Positions 7,599 through 18,749 of a DNA stretch of 42,321 bases are shown one piece after another. Source of the DNA: Candidatus Alcyoniella australis (GTDB taxonomy: Bacteria > Lernaellota > Lernaellaia > JAVCCG01 > Alcyoniellaceae). Every line of letters starts with the position of its first letter. Position 1 is the stretch's first letter. Both the position numbers and the translations under genes were made by a program. The notes under the pieces were generated by a model. The model saw only the letters and a list, made by a program, of their open reading frames with translations, searched no databases and had not been told where the DNA came from. The stretch is taken from contig JAVCCG010000021.1 of assembly GCA_030765605.1 (NCBI GenBank), forward strand, positions 1 through 42,321, written 5' to 3'.

Positions 7599-8219
7599 GT
7601 GGATCCCAAGTCGCTGGCCTATGTGGCCTGGGCCGTTAAGCAGTTCGAGATCAGTGAGCCGGTGCTCGAGATCGGCGCCGGATGGAAGCCCGACTACTAT
7701 CGCCGCCTGTTCGGCTCGCGCGCCTACATCACCCAGGACATCCGCTCCTACCAGGAGCGCGGGGTCAAGCTCGACATCATCTGCGACGCGGCGGACATGC
7801 GCGGCGTGGTCGACGATTGCTCGATCGGCACCCTGCTGTGCCTGAACACCCTCGAACACGTGGCCGTGCCGCAGACGATCATCGACGAGGCGCAGCGCGT
7901 GCTGGTCCCAGGCGGACGGCTGATCGTCACCGTGCCCACGCGCTGTCCGATCCACCGCGCGCCCAAGGACTACTGGCGGATCATGCCCGACGGCATGGCC
8001 TGGCTGCTGCGCGAATTTCAGCTCGAGGACATGATGCTCGGCCGATCAAGAACCTACCCCTCGGTGGTCAACACTGTCAGCCGCAAACTTCCACAGGGCG
8101 AACAACCGCAAGAGTTCGACCTGGGCCGCGCACGGATGGTGCGCGAGAACTCGGCCGCGGTAAATACGGTCGACGCGCTGCTGGAAAAGTTCAACCTGCA
8201 ATTGATCAAACTGCGCTGA
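7599..8219 (+). CDS. Class I SAM-dependent methyltransferase
   Basis: The protein has 206 residues from a GTG at 7599 with GGAGG five bases upstream. The SAM site is PVLEIGAGWKPDYYRRLFG (motif I, GxGxx variant), then LCLNTLEHV (motif IV) and VLVPGGRLIVTVP (motif after strand 5), the layout of type-11 methyltransferases. It is the only plus-strand gene inside the glycan region and converges on the radical SAM gene with 8 bases between stops. It probably methylates a sugar or glycan-related small molecule; the target is inferred only from context. Confidence 0.85.
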   Translation: MDPKSLAYVAWAVKQFEISEPVLEIGAGWKPDYYRRLFGSRAYITQDIRSYQERGVKLDIICDAADMRGVVDDCSIGTLLCLNTLEHVAVPQTIIDEAQRVLVPGGRLIVTVPTRCPIHRAPKDYWRIMPDGMAWLLREFQLEDMMLGRSRTYPSVVNTVSRKLPQGEQPQEFDLGRARMVRENSAAVNTVDALLEKFNLQLIKLR

Positions 8220-8227
8220 TTCGGGGC

Positions 8228-9697
8228 CTACCTTTTAACTAGAAAGTAGATTCGCTTGGCCAGCTTCATCAGCCGCGGCCGGGCCGAGACCCACTTCATC
8301 AGCTCCAGCCGCGATTTGTCCCAGCGCTCGGCGTAGAACGCCAGCAGTAAAAACGCGAGGCGCTTGTCGCGGTTGCGAATTAAAAGCTCGGCCAGCCAGG
8401 GGCTGATCCGCGGCACCACCTGAATCAGCAGGTTGAAAAAATCGCGTCGCGGCTTGCCGTAGAAATAGCTGTACCCGTCCGAGTCGCCCACGTCGATCCC
8501 GTCGCGTTGCGCCATGGCCGCGATCTGCGTGCCCGGGAAGTACGCCAGGGGAAAGATGTTGAGCCAATAGGGCCGCGGGGTTTTAAGCAGCGTGCGCACC
8601 AGTTGCAGCCGGTCGCGGTCGGTCTCCCAGGGGTTGTCGACAATCACGTCGTAGCGCCCGGCGATCCCCAGCTTGCGGATCAGTTGCGTGGCGCGCAGAA
8701 AATCCTCATGGCTCACCGCGCGGCGGTAGATCTCGCGGTTGGCGCGCTGCGACCCCTGCAGGCCGATCTGGATGTGCTCCAACCCCGCGTCGCGCAACAG
8801 CCGCAGCTTGCGTTCGCTGATGTAGGTCGGCAGGGCCTTGCAGATTAGCGTCAGCCCGCGCTGCTTAAACTTGGCGGCGAACTCCTCGATCACCTGCTCG
8901 TCCGCCGAGAGGAAGCTGTCGTCCTGCATGTTGATCAACCGCACAAAGGGGAAGGTGCGCGTTGCCCAGTCGATCTCGTGCATCACGTGATCCACCGAGC
9001 GCGAGCGCAGCAGCGGGCCCTTGCCCTGATAGAGCTTGCGGAAGGTCCAGTTGCAGCAATAGGTGCAGTTAAAGGGGCAGCCGCGGGTCATCATCACGTC
9101 GTAGATCACGCCGGCGCGCACCACGTTCTTGCGGTATAGCTCGAGGTTCAGCGGCTTGAGCAGCCCCTGGTCGCGCACGTACGCCGCGTCGAACTCAAAT
9201 CGCGGAAATGGGAAGCGGTCCAATTGCTGTTCAGGCGCTCGCAGGTCGCTGCGCAACAGCTCGCCGTTGCGCCTGAGAGCCACGTTGGGGATGCCGGCCA
9301 AATCCGCGCCGCGCTCCAACGCCGCGACAACGTCGAGCAGCGCGCCCTCGCCCTCGCCTTGCACCACCGCGTCCGCGTGCTCCAGGCACTGCTCCGGAGC
9401 GATGGTCGGATGCACTCCGCCCCAGACGATCGGCAGATCCGCGAAGCGCTCGTGCAGTTGCCGGGTGAGCCAGGCGGCGCGCTCGAAGTTGAGGGTCATC
9501 AGCGAGAGGCCGACCAGCCGGATTTGCTCGCGCTCAATCAGCGCGGCGAGCTGCTCGACGTCGTTTTGATCCTCTTGCTTGCCGCAGGTGAGAAAGACGT
9601 CGATCGCGCGGTGCCCGCGCTCGCGCAACAGCGTGCTGAGGTTGAGCGAGCCCAGGTTGCAGATCTCCCACATCAGCGAGACCAGCAGCGTGTTCAT
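8228..9697 (-). CDS. B12-binding-type radical SAM protein
   Basis: The protein has 489 residues. The N-terminal 150 residues form a Rossmann-like B12-binding-type domain (LVGLSLMTLNFERA, VWGGVHPTIAPEQCLEHADA, VVQGEGE). The radical SAM core has CPFNCTYC for the 4Fe-4S cluster, with an Elp3-like fold (HIQIGLQGSQRANREIYRR). The DxHxxG sequence that holds cobalamin through a His ligand is not visible at the expected place, so B12 may bind differently or not at all. The ATG at 9697 lies 4 bases after the stop of the dehydratase gene, so they are coupled. A role in modifying a glycan or lipid is inferred from neighbours. Confidence 0.87.
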   Translation of the reverse strand: MNTLLVSLMWEICNLGSLNLSTLLRERGHRAIDVFLTCGKQEDQNDVEQLAALIEREQIRLVGLSLMTLNFERAAWLTRQLHERFADLPIVWGGVHPTIAPEQCLEHADAVVQGEGEGALLDVVAALERGADLAGIPNVALRRNGELLRSDLRAPEQQLDRFPFPRFEFDAAYVRDQGLLKPLNLELYRKNVVRAGVIYDVMMTRGCPFNCTYCCNWTFRKLYQGKGPLLRSRSVDHVMHEIDWATRTFPFVRLINMQDDSFLSADEQVIEEFAAKFKQRGLTLICKALPTYISERKLRLLRDAGLEHIQIGLQGSQRANREIYRRAVSHEDFLRATQLIRKLGIAGRYDVIVDNPWETDRDRLQLVRTLLKTPRPYWLNIFPLAYFPGTQIAAMAQRDGIDVGDSDGYSYFYGKPRRDFFNLLIQVVPRISPWLAELLIRNRDKRLAFLLLAFYAERWDKSRLELMKWVSARPRLMKLAKRIYFLVKR

Positions 9698-9701
9698 CGT
9701 C

Positions 9702-11615
<1,914 letters not shown>

Positions 11616-11710
11616 TTCTTCAGCCTGGATTCTCCATGAATCCGCATCTGCGGCTCATCACCAATTTTGCGATTATACACCAGCGATCTCAGGAATCACG
11701 TCCGCGCGCC

Positions 11711-12820
11711 TCAGTCGCCCAGCAGGCGATAGAGCGTCTCTATCACCCGATCCTGCGCCGAGAGCGGCATGTCCGACCACAGCGGCAGGGCCAGGCTGCG
11801 ACGCGAAACCTCTTGGGTCACCGGCAGCGCGCCGCGGGCGTAGCTCTTCGTGGCCGTCTGCTGATGGACCGGCGGCCAGAAGTACGGTTTGGTCTGAATC
11901 GAATGCTCCGCCATTTGCCGCGCCAGCTCGTCGCGTTGCAATCGACACTCGGGTCCGATCTGAATTACGAAGTAGGTGTTGGCGCTGGTCGTGGATTCGG
12001 GCGTGGTCTGAAATCCGACTCCGGTCAGCCCCGAGAGCTGCGAGCGGTAGCGATCGGTCAACGCGGCGCGCGCCCGCGACAGCCGTCCGAGCAGCCCGAG
12101 CTGGGCGATGCCCACCGCGGCCTGCACCTCGCTGATCCGCGCCGAGAGCCCCAGCCGCACGATGTCCGGCCCGTCGGGGCCCAAACCTTTGCCGTAGTCG
12201 CGCATCGAGCGCACGCGCGCGTCGAGCTGCTCATCGTCCGTGGTCACCAGTCCGCCCTCGAGGGCCGTGACGACCTTGGTCGGCGAGAGCGAGAAGACCT
12301 CCGCGCGGCCGAACGAGCCCTGAGGGCGTCCGCCGCGTCTGGCGCCGATCCCCTGGGCCGCGTCGAAGATCAGCGCCAGCCCGTGCTTGTCGCACAGCCG
12401 TTCCAGGCGCTGGATATCCGGCGGCATACCGAAGACGTTGGTGGCGAGCAGGGCCTTGGTGCGCGGCGTGATGCGCTGCTCCGCGTCGTCCGGATCGATG
12501 GTCAGCTCGCCGGGCAGCACGTCGCAGAACACCGGATCCAGCCGGTTCCACAGCGCGGCGTGGGCCGTGCTGGCCCAGGTGAACGAGGGCATCAGCACCT
12601 CGCCGGAAAGCTCCAGCGCGGCCAGGGTCAGGATCAGCCCCGAGGTGCAGGAGTTGAGCGCCACGCAGTAACCCGTACCGGCCAGGGCTGCGGCCGCCTG
12701 CTCCAGCCGCACGGTGTACGGCCCCTGGGTGACGATCCCGCTGTGCCAGATCTTTTCCAGGTCGGGCAAAAGCTGTTCCAGGGGAACCAAGGTCGGCCGT
12801 GTAATTGGTATCAGTTCCAT
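11711..12820 (-). CDS. DegT/DnrJ/EryC1-family PLP aminotransferase
   Basis: The protein has about 369 residues and is a sugar aminotransferase that turns a keto-sugar nucleotide into an amino sugar. It begins with the family pattern IPITRPTL, has NSCTSGLILTLAAL (PLP phosphate binding), FDAAQGIGA with the cofactor-contacting Asp, and SLSPTKVVTALEGGLV with the Schiff-base Lys. RISEVQAAVGIAQL and the C-terminal RRSLALPLWSDM are also typical. Starts at 12829 or 12820 are both possible; neither has a strong ribosome site. Acting on the 4-keto product of the neighbouring dehydratase (PglE-like) is the simplest inference. Confidence 0.92.
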   Translation of the reverse strand: MELIPITRPTLVPLEQLLPDLEKIWHSGIVTQGPYTVRLEQAAAALAGTGYCVALNSCTSGLILTLAALELSGEVLMPSFTWASTAHAALWNRLDPVFCDVLPGELTIDPDDAEQRITPRTKALLATNVFGMPPDIQRLERLCDKHGLALIFDAAQGIGARRGGRPQGSFGRAEVFSLSPTKVVTALEGGLVTTDDEQLDARVRSMRDYGKGLGPDGPDIVRLGLSARISEVQAAVGIAQLGLLGRLSRARAALTDRYRSQLSGLTGVGFQTTPESTTSANTYFVIQIGPECRLQRDELARQMAEHSIQTKPYFWPPVHQQTATKSYARGALPVTQEVSRRSLALPLWSDMPLSAQDRVIETLYRLLGD

Positions 12821-12851
12821 GGCAAGCATTGTCCGCCCAGCGCGGCTCGAG

Positions 12852-13616
12852 TCAAGTCCCTCTTTTGGCCACGTAGAAGATCTCGCTGCAACCCGTGCCG
12901 CGTTCCGCGTGCTGTGATTGGTCGCAAGGCAGAAGTTCGAGCTGCTCGAACCCGGCCTGGGCCAGGTCGCGGACGAACAGGGCGGGACGGTACCAGTGGT
13001 GCAGCGGACGCTCGGAGCGCGGACGCAGCAGCGCCCAGCGGCCGTCAACGTGGAACACGTGGGCATCGTCGGGCTCGAGTCCGCGCGGGTTATAGACCCG
13101 GCGCAGCAGATTGATGATCCCGAAGAACGCACGAAAGCGCAGGCGCGACTCGATGTTGTTGGTCGAGGCCAGCAGCAGGCCGCCGGGTCGCAGCAGCCGC
13201 GCCAGCCCGCGCAGGCAGTCCAGGCGTTGCTCGCGTCGGTTGATCTGGTCGATCAGCTGGCCGACCATCACCACGTAATCGAACGAGCAATCGGCAAACG
13301 GGATGCTCAGCGCGTCGGCCTGGATCAGCGACAGCCCGCCGCACGCCTCGCGCGTTGCGTCGCGCGCCATGCACAGGAACTGCGGCATCAGGTCCAGCGC
13401 CACGACCTCGTGTCCCATCTGCGCCAGGGGCAGTGCCTCGCGTCCGCCGCCGCAGCCCACGTTGAGCACGCGGCCGGGCCGCGCCATGTGGCGTTGCAAC
13501 AGCTCGGCCTCGGCCCCGCAGATCCCGCCCTCGACCGTTCCCCAGCGTTGCAGCTCGTGTCCGGTGGAGTACCAATCGCGCACCTGATTGCGATGCTGCT
13601 GATGGTCGGCCGCCAT
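12852..13616 (-). CDS. Class I SAM-dependent methyltransferase
   Basis: The protein has 254 residues from the ATG at 13616, preceded by GGGGGAG at 5 bases. Motif I is RVLNVGCGGGREALPLAQMG, then VVALDLMPQFL, FDYVVMVGQLID and LLRPGGLLLAST. The C-terminal third (HVFHVDGRWALLRP onward) probably binds the acceptor. The start is one base past the stop of the FemAB-like gene. The acceptor is unknown; a sugar or lipid-linked sugar is inferred from the operon. Confidence 0.85.
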   Translation of the reverse strand: MAADHQQHRNQVRDWYSTGHELQRWGTVEGGICGAEAELLQRHMARPGRVLNVGCGGGREALPLAQMGHEVVALDLMPQFLCMARDATREACGGLSLIQADALSIPFADCSFDYVVMVGQLIDQINRREQRLDCLRGLARLLRPGGLLLASTNNIESRLRFRAFFGIINLLRRVYNPRGLEPDDAHVFHVDGRWALLRPRSERPLHHWYRPALFVRDLAQAGFEQLELLPCDQSQHAERGTGCSEIFYVAKRGT

Positions 13617-13617
13617 C

Positions 13618-14697
13618 TCATCTCCCCCGGTACGGCGGGAAATAGCCGGTATCAGCGCCCCCCGACCCGCACAACAGGTCAAAGGAGCGCTCGTCCCAGA
13701 CGCGCTCTCCGCCGTAGAAACCCAACGTCGCGCCGCCGAATCCGGCCTTAAAGCGGTCCAGCCCGTCGCCTTCGTCCACCGGATCCGATAGCTTGCGACC
13801 GCCCATTCCGCCGCCCAGGTGCAGCCAGCACAACCCGGCTCGCCGGGCGTGAAGCATGGCGTGGAAGAACAACAGATTGTTCGGCCGCAACCCCAGCAGC
13901 TCCGCGTGAGAGGCCCCGAGGTGGTAATGCACGGCCCGCGGTCCGACCAGGAACAGGGCCAGGGCCGCGCACTGGTCGCGTTGCCCGACCTCGAGCAGCA
14001 ACAGCCGCTGGTCCAGATCGAGCAGCCCGCGAAAATACTCGTCCGGGAACAAATAGCTTTGGGCCGCGCCCAGCCGTTCCATGGTTTGGCGATACAGCGC
14101 GCCGAAGCGTTCGACGTTCTCGCGCGGATCAATGCTGCGCGCCCACAGCCCGGCGGACTCGGCGCGGCGGATCGCCCGGCGGCAGGCCGCAGAACAGCGC
14201 GCCAGCAGCTCGTCCGGCGAACGCTGCAAATCCACCAGCCATACCCGGCCCCGCGGCTGCACCCGGTATAGTCCGCAGTCGTCCGGCTCGTACAGCGGGT
14301 TGAAGCGCACGAACTCCGAGACCACGCCGTGCTCTTGGCAAAACCGCGCGAGCAGCGCGGCGAAATGCTCGCGCAACGCGTCGCCCTGCCCTTTTACGGG
14401 TTGCAAGCGCGGCCCGCCGTAGCCGTAGGGCGTGACCGCATCGTGCAGCCGCGAGCGCACGTCCTGGTCAAGGGCTGCGGCACAGGGCAGCGATTCAACG
14501 GGCCGCAGGCACAGCACACTCAACGCCCGGCCCTCGGACCCCTCGTAGCTCACCAGGTGGGCCGTGCCGCCCTCGATCTGCTGGGCCGTAACGCGGGCGT
14601 AGGCCGGATCGTCGTACACGTCGGCCCGTTCAAAGCCTGTCAAAACCGCGCGCCAGGCTTTGTCGTCGCGCCCCGCGGCCAACAGCAGCTCAGTCAT
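13618..14697 (-). CDS. FemAB/GNAT-like acyl- or aminoacyltransferase
   Basis: The protein has 359 residues. The C-terminal half carries the GNAT fold of the FemAB-like group (LASH-type strand then LRPNNLLFFHAMLHARRAG, WLHLGGG, LDRFKAGFGG), as seen in proteins attached to exopolysaccharide and peptidoglycan loci. The N-terminal half has DDPAYARVTA, typical of the duplicated FemAB fold. It could acylate or aminoacylate an amino sugar in the glycan; the donor is not readable. The start overlaps the end of the GT4-PGT fusion gene by 8 bases. Confidence 0.75.
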   Translation of the reverse strand: MTELLLAAGRDDKAWRAVLTGFERADVYDDPAYARVTAQQIEGGTAHLVSYEGSEGRALSVLCLRPVESLPCAAALDQDVRSRLHDAVTPYGYGGPRLQPVKGQGDALREHFAALLARFCQEHGVVSEFVRFNPLYEPDDCGLYRVQPRGRVWLVDLQRSPDELLARCSAACRRAIRRAESAGLWARSIDPRENVERFGALYRQTMERLGAAQSYLFPDEYFRGLLDLDQRLLLLEVGQRDQCAALALFLVGPRAVHYHLGASHAELLGLRPNNLLFFHAMLHARRAGLCWLHLGGGMGGRKLSDPVDEGDGLDRFKAGFGGATLGFYGGERVWDERSFDLLCGSGGADTGYFPPYRGR

Positions 14698-16540
14698 CGC
14701 GCCCCTCGAAGCGGTTGAACGGATCGTCGGCCCCGGCCTGCGCCTCGTACAGCCCCTCGCCGGCCAAGGCCACGCGCACGGTGCGCAATAAAATTCGCAA
14801 GTCCATCAGCAACGAGAAGCGTTCCACGTACTCCAGGTCGCGTTCGATGCGCTGGGTCCAGCTCAGCGCGTTGCGGCCGTTGACCTGGGCCCAGCCGCTG
14901 ATTCCCGGACGCAGCTCCAGCCGCCGCTGCTGTCGCTGGTCGAGGCTCGCCGCCTGCTCGATGAGCATCGGCCGCGGGCCGACCAGGCTCATTGATCCGC
15001 ACAGCACGTCGATAAGCTGCGGCAGCTCGTCCAGGCTCAGCCGCCGCAGCACGCGCCCCACGCGCGTGATCCGCTGATCGTCGTGCTCCACGTTGAGTCC
15101 CGCTCCCATGGCCGCTGCGCCGCTGATCATCGTGCGAAACTTCAGCGGCCGAAACGCGAATCCGTAACGTCCCGCGCGCTGGAGCCGAAACAGTGCGGGA
15201 CCCGGGCTCTCGATGCGGATCGCCAGGGCAATGGCCAGCAGCAGCGGCCAGAGCACGGCCAGACCCGCTGCCGCGAGCAGCCGATCGAGTACGCCTTTGA
15301 TCACCAATTGAATACGGCGTTGCACGTTGCCCGCGATCGCCCGCTGCAACTGCGCCTCGAGCCTTTGTGCAGCGCGCTCCACGTTGAGCTCGCCCGCGGC
15401 AAGGTTTGCGGCGCTGCGGCCCATGCTCTCCAACCGCTGCTGATCATCGAGCAGCTTGACCAGCATCTGTGCGGCCAGCGGCGGATCCTCTGTGGGCAGA
15501 CGGAACCCGGCCCCGGCCTCGTTCAGCAGTTGCTCGGTCCAACCCGGCCGATTGACCAGGCTCGGCCGTCCGGCTGCCAACGAGTCGAAAAGCTTGTTGG
15601 GGCTGTTGTCGTTCAACGCCGTGTTGTCGGCGAACAGGGTCAGCGTTACCGCACTTGCTGCGAACATTGCGGGCATGGCGCTGCGTGGTAGTGGGCCGAC
15701 AAAGCGCACGTTGCCAAGCTCCAGAGCACGGGCGCGATTCTCGAGTCGTTGCCGTTGCGGCCCGTCGCCCGCCAATACGAACAGCGCATTGTCGTTGCCC
15801 TGGTCTTTGAATTGCAGTGCCAGATCGAGCAGCGCGTCCAGGCCGTTGGCCGCGCCCATTGCCCCGGCGTAGAGCACAACTTGCTTGCTTTGAAGGTCCG
15901 GTCCAGTAAAAGCCTCGTTAGGCTCTGCATTGGCGAACAACTCCGTGTTGCAGGTATTGGGGATCTGCTCGATGCGCCGCGGATCGACTCCGCAACGCTG
16001 TATGCCCTGGGCCATGCCCGGCGAGAGCGCCACCAGCCGCGCGGAGTTGGCGTAGATCCAACGTTCCAATTTTTTGGCCGCCCCAAGCACGATCCCGGGC
16101 CCCAGCGCACCCAATGCCGCGGGCACCGCGGGCCACAGATCGCGCACCTCGAACACGTGCGGAACCCCGAGCAGCCGCGCGCCGAGCACTCCGGGCAATC
16201 CTACGCTCAGCGGCGTGCTCGATGAGAACACCGCGTCGAAGCGCCCCAACAGCGGCGCGATCAGCGAGCCCGCGACGCTGAACAGCCCGAAGGCCCAGGC
16301 GCGGCGTAGCGCTCCCATCTGCGGCGCGTAGTCCACGCCCAGAACCACGACGTCGATCCCCGCGATCCGCTGCCGCCTAATCAGCCCGCGTCCGCCGCCG
16401 GGCATCCAGTAGCGACTGGCGCTGGTGAGCAACGTCACCTCGTGGCCCTGGGCCACCATACGCGATGCCAGATCGAAGCTGCGCGTACCCGAGACCCCGT
16501 CGTGGGTCGAGAAATACTGGTCGATGTAGAGCAGCCTCAT
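14690..16540 (-). CDS. GT4 glycosyltransferase fused to a monotopic phosphoglycosyl transferase
   Basis: One 616-residue frame without interruption. Residues 1-400 are a WbuB-like family-4 glycosyltransferase (IDQYFSTHDGVSGTRSFDLA, VFEVRDLWPAVPAALG, VVLYAGAMGAANGLDALLDL, NDNSPNKLFDSLAAGRPSLV). From about residue 413 a bacterial sugar transferase of the PglC/WcaJ type begins: membrane re-entrant helix with Pro, RPLKFRTMI, LRRLSLDELPQLIDVL holding the catalytic Asp-Glu pair, SLVGPRPM and GISGWAQVNGRN. The PGT half would load the first sugar phosphate onto undecaprenyl phosphate; the GT half would add the next sugar. The ATG at 16540 overlaps the previous stop as ATGA. Fusion rather than two genes is clear, because no stop or new start lies between the domains. 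Confidence 0.92.
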   Translation of the reverse strand: MRLLYIDQYFSTHDGVSGTRSFDLASRMVAQGHEVTLLTSASRYWMPGGGRGLIRRQRIAGIDVVVLGVDYAPQMGALRRAWAFGLFSVAGSLIAPLLGRFDAVFSSSTPLSVGLPGVLGARLLGVPHVFEVRDLWPAVPAALGALGPGIVLGAAKKLERWIYANSARLVALSPGMAQGIQRCGVDPRRIEQIPNTCNTELFANAEPNEAFTGPDLQSKQVVLYAGAMGAANGLDALLDLALQFKDQGNDNALFVLAGDGPQRQRLENRARALELGNVRFVGPLPRSAMPAMFAASAVTLTLFADNTALNDNSPNKLFDSLAAGRPSLVNRPGWTEQLLNEAGAGFRLPTEDPPLAAQMLVKLLDDQQRLESMGRSAANLAAGELNVERAAQRLEAQLQRAIAGNVQRRIQLVIKGVLDRLLAAAGLAVLWPLLLAIALAIRIESPGPALFRLQRAGRYGFAFRPLKFRTMISGAAAMGAGLNVEHDDQRITRVGRVLRRLSLDELPQLIDVLCGSMSLVGPRPMLIEQAASLDQRQQRRLELRPGISGWAQVNGRNALSWTQRIERDLEYVERFSLLMDLRILLRTVRVALAGEGLYEAQAGADDPFNRFEGRDD

Positions 16541-17679
16541 CGCGTCTTTGCCTTGGATTGCAGCAGCTCGCGGTAAAGCTCGATCATCTGCGCGGCCGCA
16601 CGCTCCCAGCGGAACTCCCGACCGCGCCGCAACGCCAATTCGCTGAGCCGCGCCGCGCACTCCGGTCCGGTCAGCAGTTCCGTGAGCGCGTTGGACAGGC
16701 CCTGCACGTCGTCCGAATCGACGATCAGCCCGGCGTCCCCGGCCACCTCGGGCAGCGCCCCGCGGTTACCCACGATCACCGGGGTGCCCGCTGCCAGTGC
16801 CTCGGCCACGGGCAGGCCGAACCCCTCGTTGGTGCTGATCAACACCAGCACGCCCGCTCCGGCGATCAGCGAGGGCAGATCCTCGTCAGCGACCCGGCCG
16901 AGAATCTCCGTGTCGAGCCGCGCCGCACGCAAACCGAAGCCGGGCAGCGCGTTGGACGAGTCCCCGGCAAACACCAGCTTGGTATCGGGGAACCGCGAAC
17001 TGGTCCGCTCCCAGGCTTCGAGCAGTACGGACTCGTTCTTTTGCCGCCCCAGCTGCCCCACGAACAGCACGTATCCCGCACTGAGTCCGTAACGCCGCAG
17101 CACCAGGGCCTGGCGCTTGCGCGGGATCTCGAAGAAGCGCTCCTCGACCCCGGGATGGATCACCCTGATCCGCGTTGGATCGATCTGCAGCCGCCTCGCG
17201 ATGTCGTCGCGACTGGCCTGGCTGATGGTGACGATCAGGTCGCTACGCTCGGCCAACCCGTAGCGCAGCCGTGTTCGGATCCGCGCGCGCAACGAGCGAT
17301 TGCTGTGCCGCACCTGGGGGTCGAGCCGCGCCAAATCGTATAAGTGATAGACCACCGGGATCCCGTGGCCGGGCAGGGTCAGCTCGAGGTTGGCGTGATA
17401 GAGATCGATCCGATCGCGCGCGCCAAAGCGTCGCACTCCGCGCCAACGCCCGACCTCTTCCGCCGCCGGGCCGAGTAACTGCTCGCGCTTGAGCAGCCGA
17501 CGCTCCACGCGCTGCGGCGGCAGATCGTCGAGCCCGACGAAGTTCTCCTTAAAGCCGATCAGCACCAGTTCCGGCCCGTCCGGCACACGAGATAAAGCCC
17601 GCGCGTATCCGGCCACAACGCGGCCCGCGCCGGTCATGCGGTTGGCGTAGTGCGGCGTGATGTCGAATCCGACCTTCAT
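16537..17679 (-). CDS. Glycosyltransferase family 4
   Basis: The protein has 380 residues with the GT-B fold. The N-terminal half has MKVGFDITPHYANRMTGAGR and the acceptor-side VYHLYDLARLDP. The C-terminal half has SAGYVLFVGQLGRQKNESVL and the nucleotide-sugar site STNEGFGLPVAEALAAGTPV (EX7E). The start overlaps the stop of the GT9 gene as ATGA, and its own stop overlaps the next start the same way. The sugar is unknown; the FDITP-type start resembles mannosyltransferases. Confidence 0.9.
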   Translation of the reverse strand: MKVGFDITPHYANRMTGAGRVVAGYARALSRVPDGPELVLIGFKENFVGLDDLPPQRVERRLLKREQLLGPAAEEVGRWRGVRRFGARDRIDLYHANLELTLPGHGIPVVYHLYDLARLDPQVRHSNRSLRARIRTRLRYGLAERSDLIVTISQASRDDIARRLQIDPTRIRVIHPGVEERFFEIPRKRQALVLRRYGLSAGYVLFVGQLGRQKNESVLLEAWERTSSRFPDTKLVFAGDSSNALPGFGLRAARLDTEILGRVADEDLPSLIAGAGVLVLISTNEGFGLPVAEALAAGTPVIVGNRGALPEVAGDAGLIVDSDDVQGLSNALTELLTGPECAARLSELALRRGREFRWERAAAQMIELYRELLQSKAKTR

Positions 17680-18749
17680 CGCAAAGTCCCGCGATCATGC
17701 CCGAGCAGCGCCAACGCGCGCTCGATAACCTGCTGCACGCTGATCCGCGTCATGCACTCGTTCTGAGGCCTCGTGCACCGACCGGCGCAGGGCGCGCAGT
17801 CGATCGGCGTTTCCACGACTTCGACCTTTTGCCCCAGCGGCCGCCAGCGTTGGCTGAGGTTGGTGCCGCTGAACAGCGCCAAACACGGTGCGCCAAGCAA
17901 GCCCGCCAAATGCGCCGGTCCCGAATCCGGCCCCACGAACAGCGCCGCGCCCGCCAGCAGCTCGATCAGCTCGAGCAATCCCGGTCCGCCGGATAGATCG
18001 AGCGAGCCCTGAACCTGCGCTGCCAATTCGGCCACGCGCTGATGTTGCAAATCGTCGCCGATCCAGACCACGCGCAGGCCGCGCTCACAAAGCGCGCGTG
18101 CGAGCTCGACGAACCTATCGGCCGGCCAGTTTTTGGCCGCCAGCGGCGCAAAGGGCTGAAGCACCACGTAGCCATCGGACACATTCGTAGCGCCTAGCAA
18201 ATCCGCGACCAATGCGGCAGCCTGCTCGTCTCGGGGCAAACGCGGTAGCGCTCCAGCGCAGTCCAACCCCGCCTGTTCAAGTAAGTACAACAGCCGTTGC
18301 GACTCGTGCAGTTGTGTATCGGGCTCGATCACCGCATCGGTCAGCAGCATCCCCAGACCGTGGTAACCAAACGACAGCCTGCGTCGCGCCCCGCTCAAAC
18401 CGCAAAGCAGCGCGTCGCGCATATCCGGCCGCAGATTGACCAGCAGATCGTAGCGCTGCCTGCGCAACGCGGCTGATTCGCGTACCGCCGCAGCAAGGTC
18501 GCGCAACGCGCCGATGCGTCCGCCAAGACGTTCGCCATGCAACCAGGGGGCGTCGAACGCAACCGCGCTGTCCGCGTCAGGCAGCGCCCGGGCCAGCTCG
18601 AGCAACCGCGAATCCACCAGCAGCTCGATCTTCGATTCGGGGAACGCGCGACGCAAACAGTTGATCGCGGGCAAAGCTAGTATCAAGTCGCCCAGGCCGT
18701 CGGCCTTGAGCACGCCGATGCGCTTAAACCGGCCCGCCGCAAGATCCAT
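17676..18749 (-). CDS. Glycosyltransferase family 9 (heptosyltransferase-like)
   Basis: The protein has 357 residues from the ATG at 18749, which shares one base with the upstream stop (TGATG). Family marks are RIGVLKADGLGDLILALPAI, VVLQPFAPLAAKNWPADRFV, and FVGPDSGPAHLAGLLGAPCL. It ends with CAPCAGRCTRPQNECM, a Cys cluster like that in the GT9 protein at 6468-7523. It probably adds a heptose or similar sugar to LPS core or a related glycan. Confidence 0.9.
   Translation of the reverse strand: MDLAAGRFKRIGVLKADGLGDLILALPAINCLRRAFPESKIELLVDSRLLELARALPDADSAVAFDAPWLHGERLGGRIGALRDLAAAVRESAALRRQRYDLLVNLRPDMRDALLCGLSGARRRLSFGYHGLGMLLTDAVIEPDTQLHESQRLLYLLEQAGLDCAGALPRLPRDEQAAALVADLLGATNVSDGYVVLQPFAPLAAKNWPADRFVELARALCERGLRVVWIGDDLQHQRVAELAAQVQGSLDLSGGPGLLELIELLAGAALFVGPDSGPAHLAGLLGAPCLALFSGTNLSQRWRPLGQKVEVVETPIDCAPCAGRCTRPQNECMTRISVQQVIERALALLGHDRGTLR

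Noticed and set aside
8228-8249. Hairpin CTACcTTT/AAAGTAG between the convergent genes as a two-way terminator
   Set aside because: The stem has a bulge, lies inside the radical SAM coding end and has no adequate T-run.
12821-13132. N-terminal extension of the DegT aminotransferase frame
   Set aside because: That part is a shadow of the methyltransferase gene; the family start IPITRPTL lies just after 12820.
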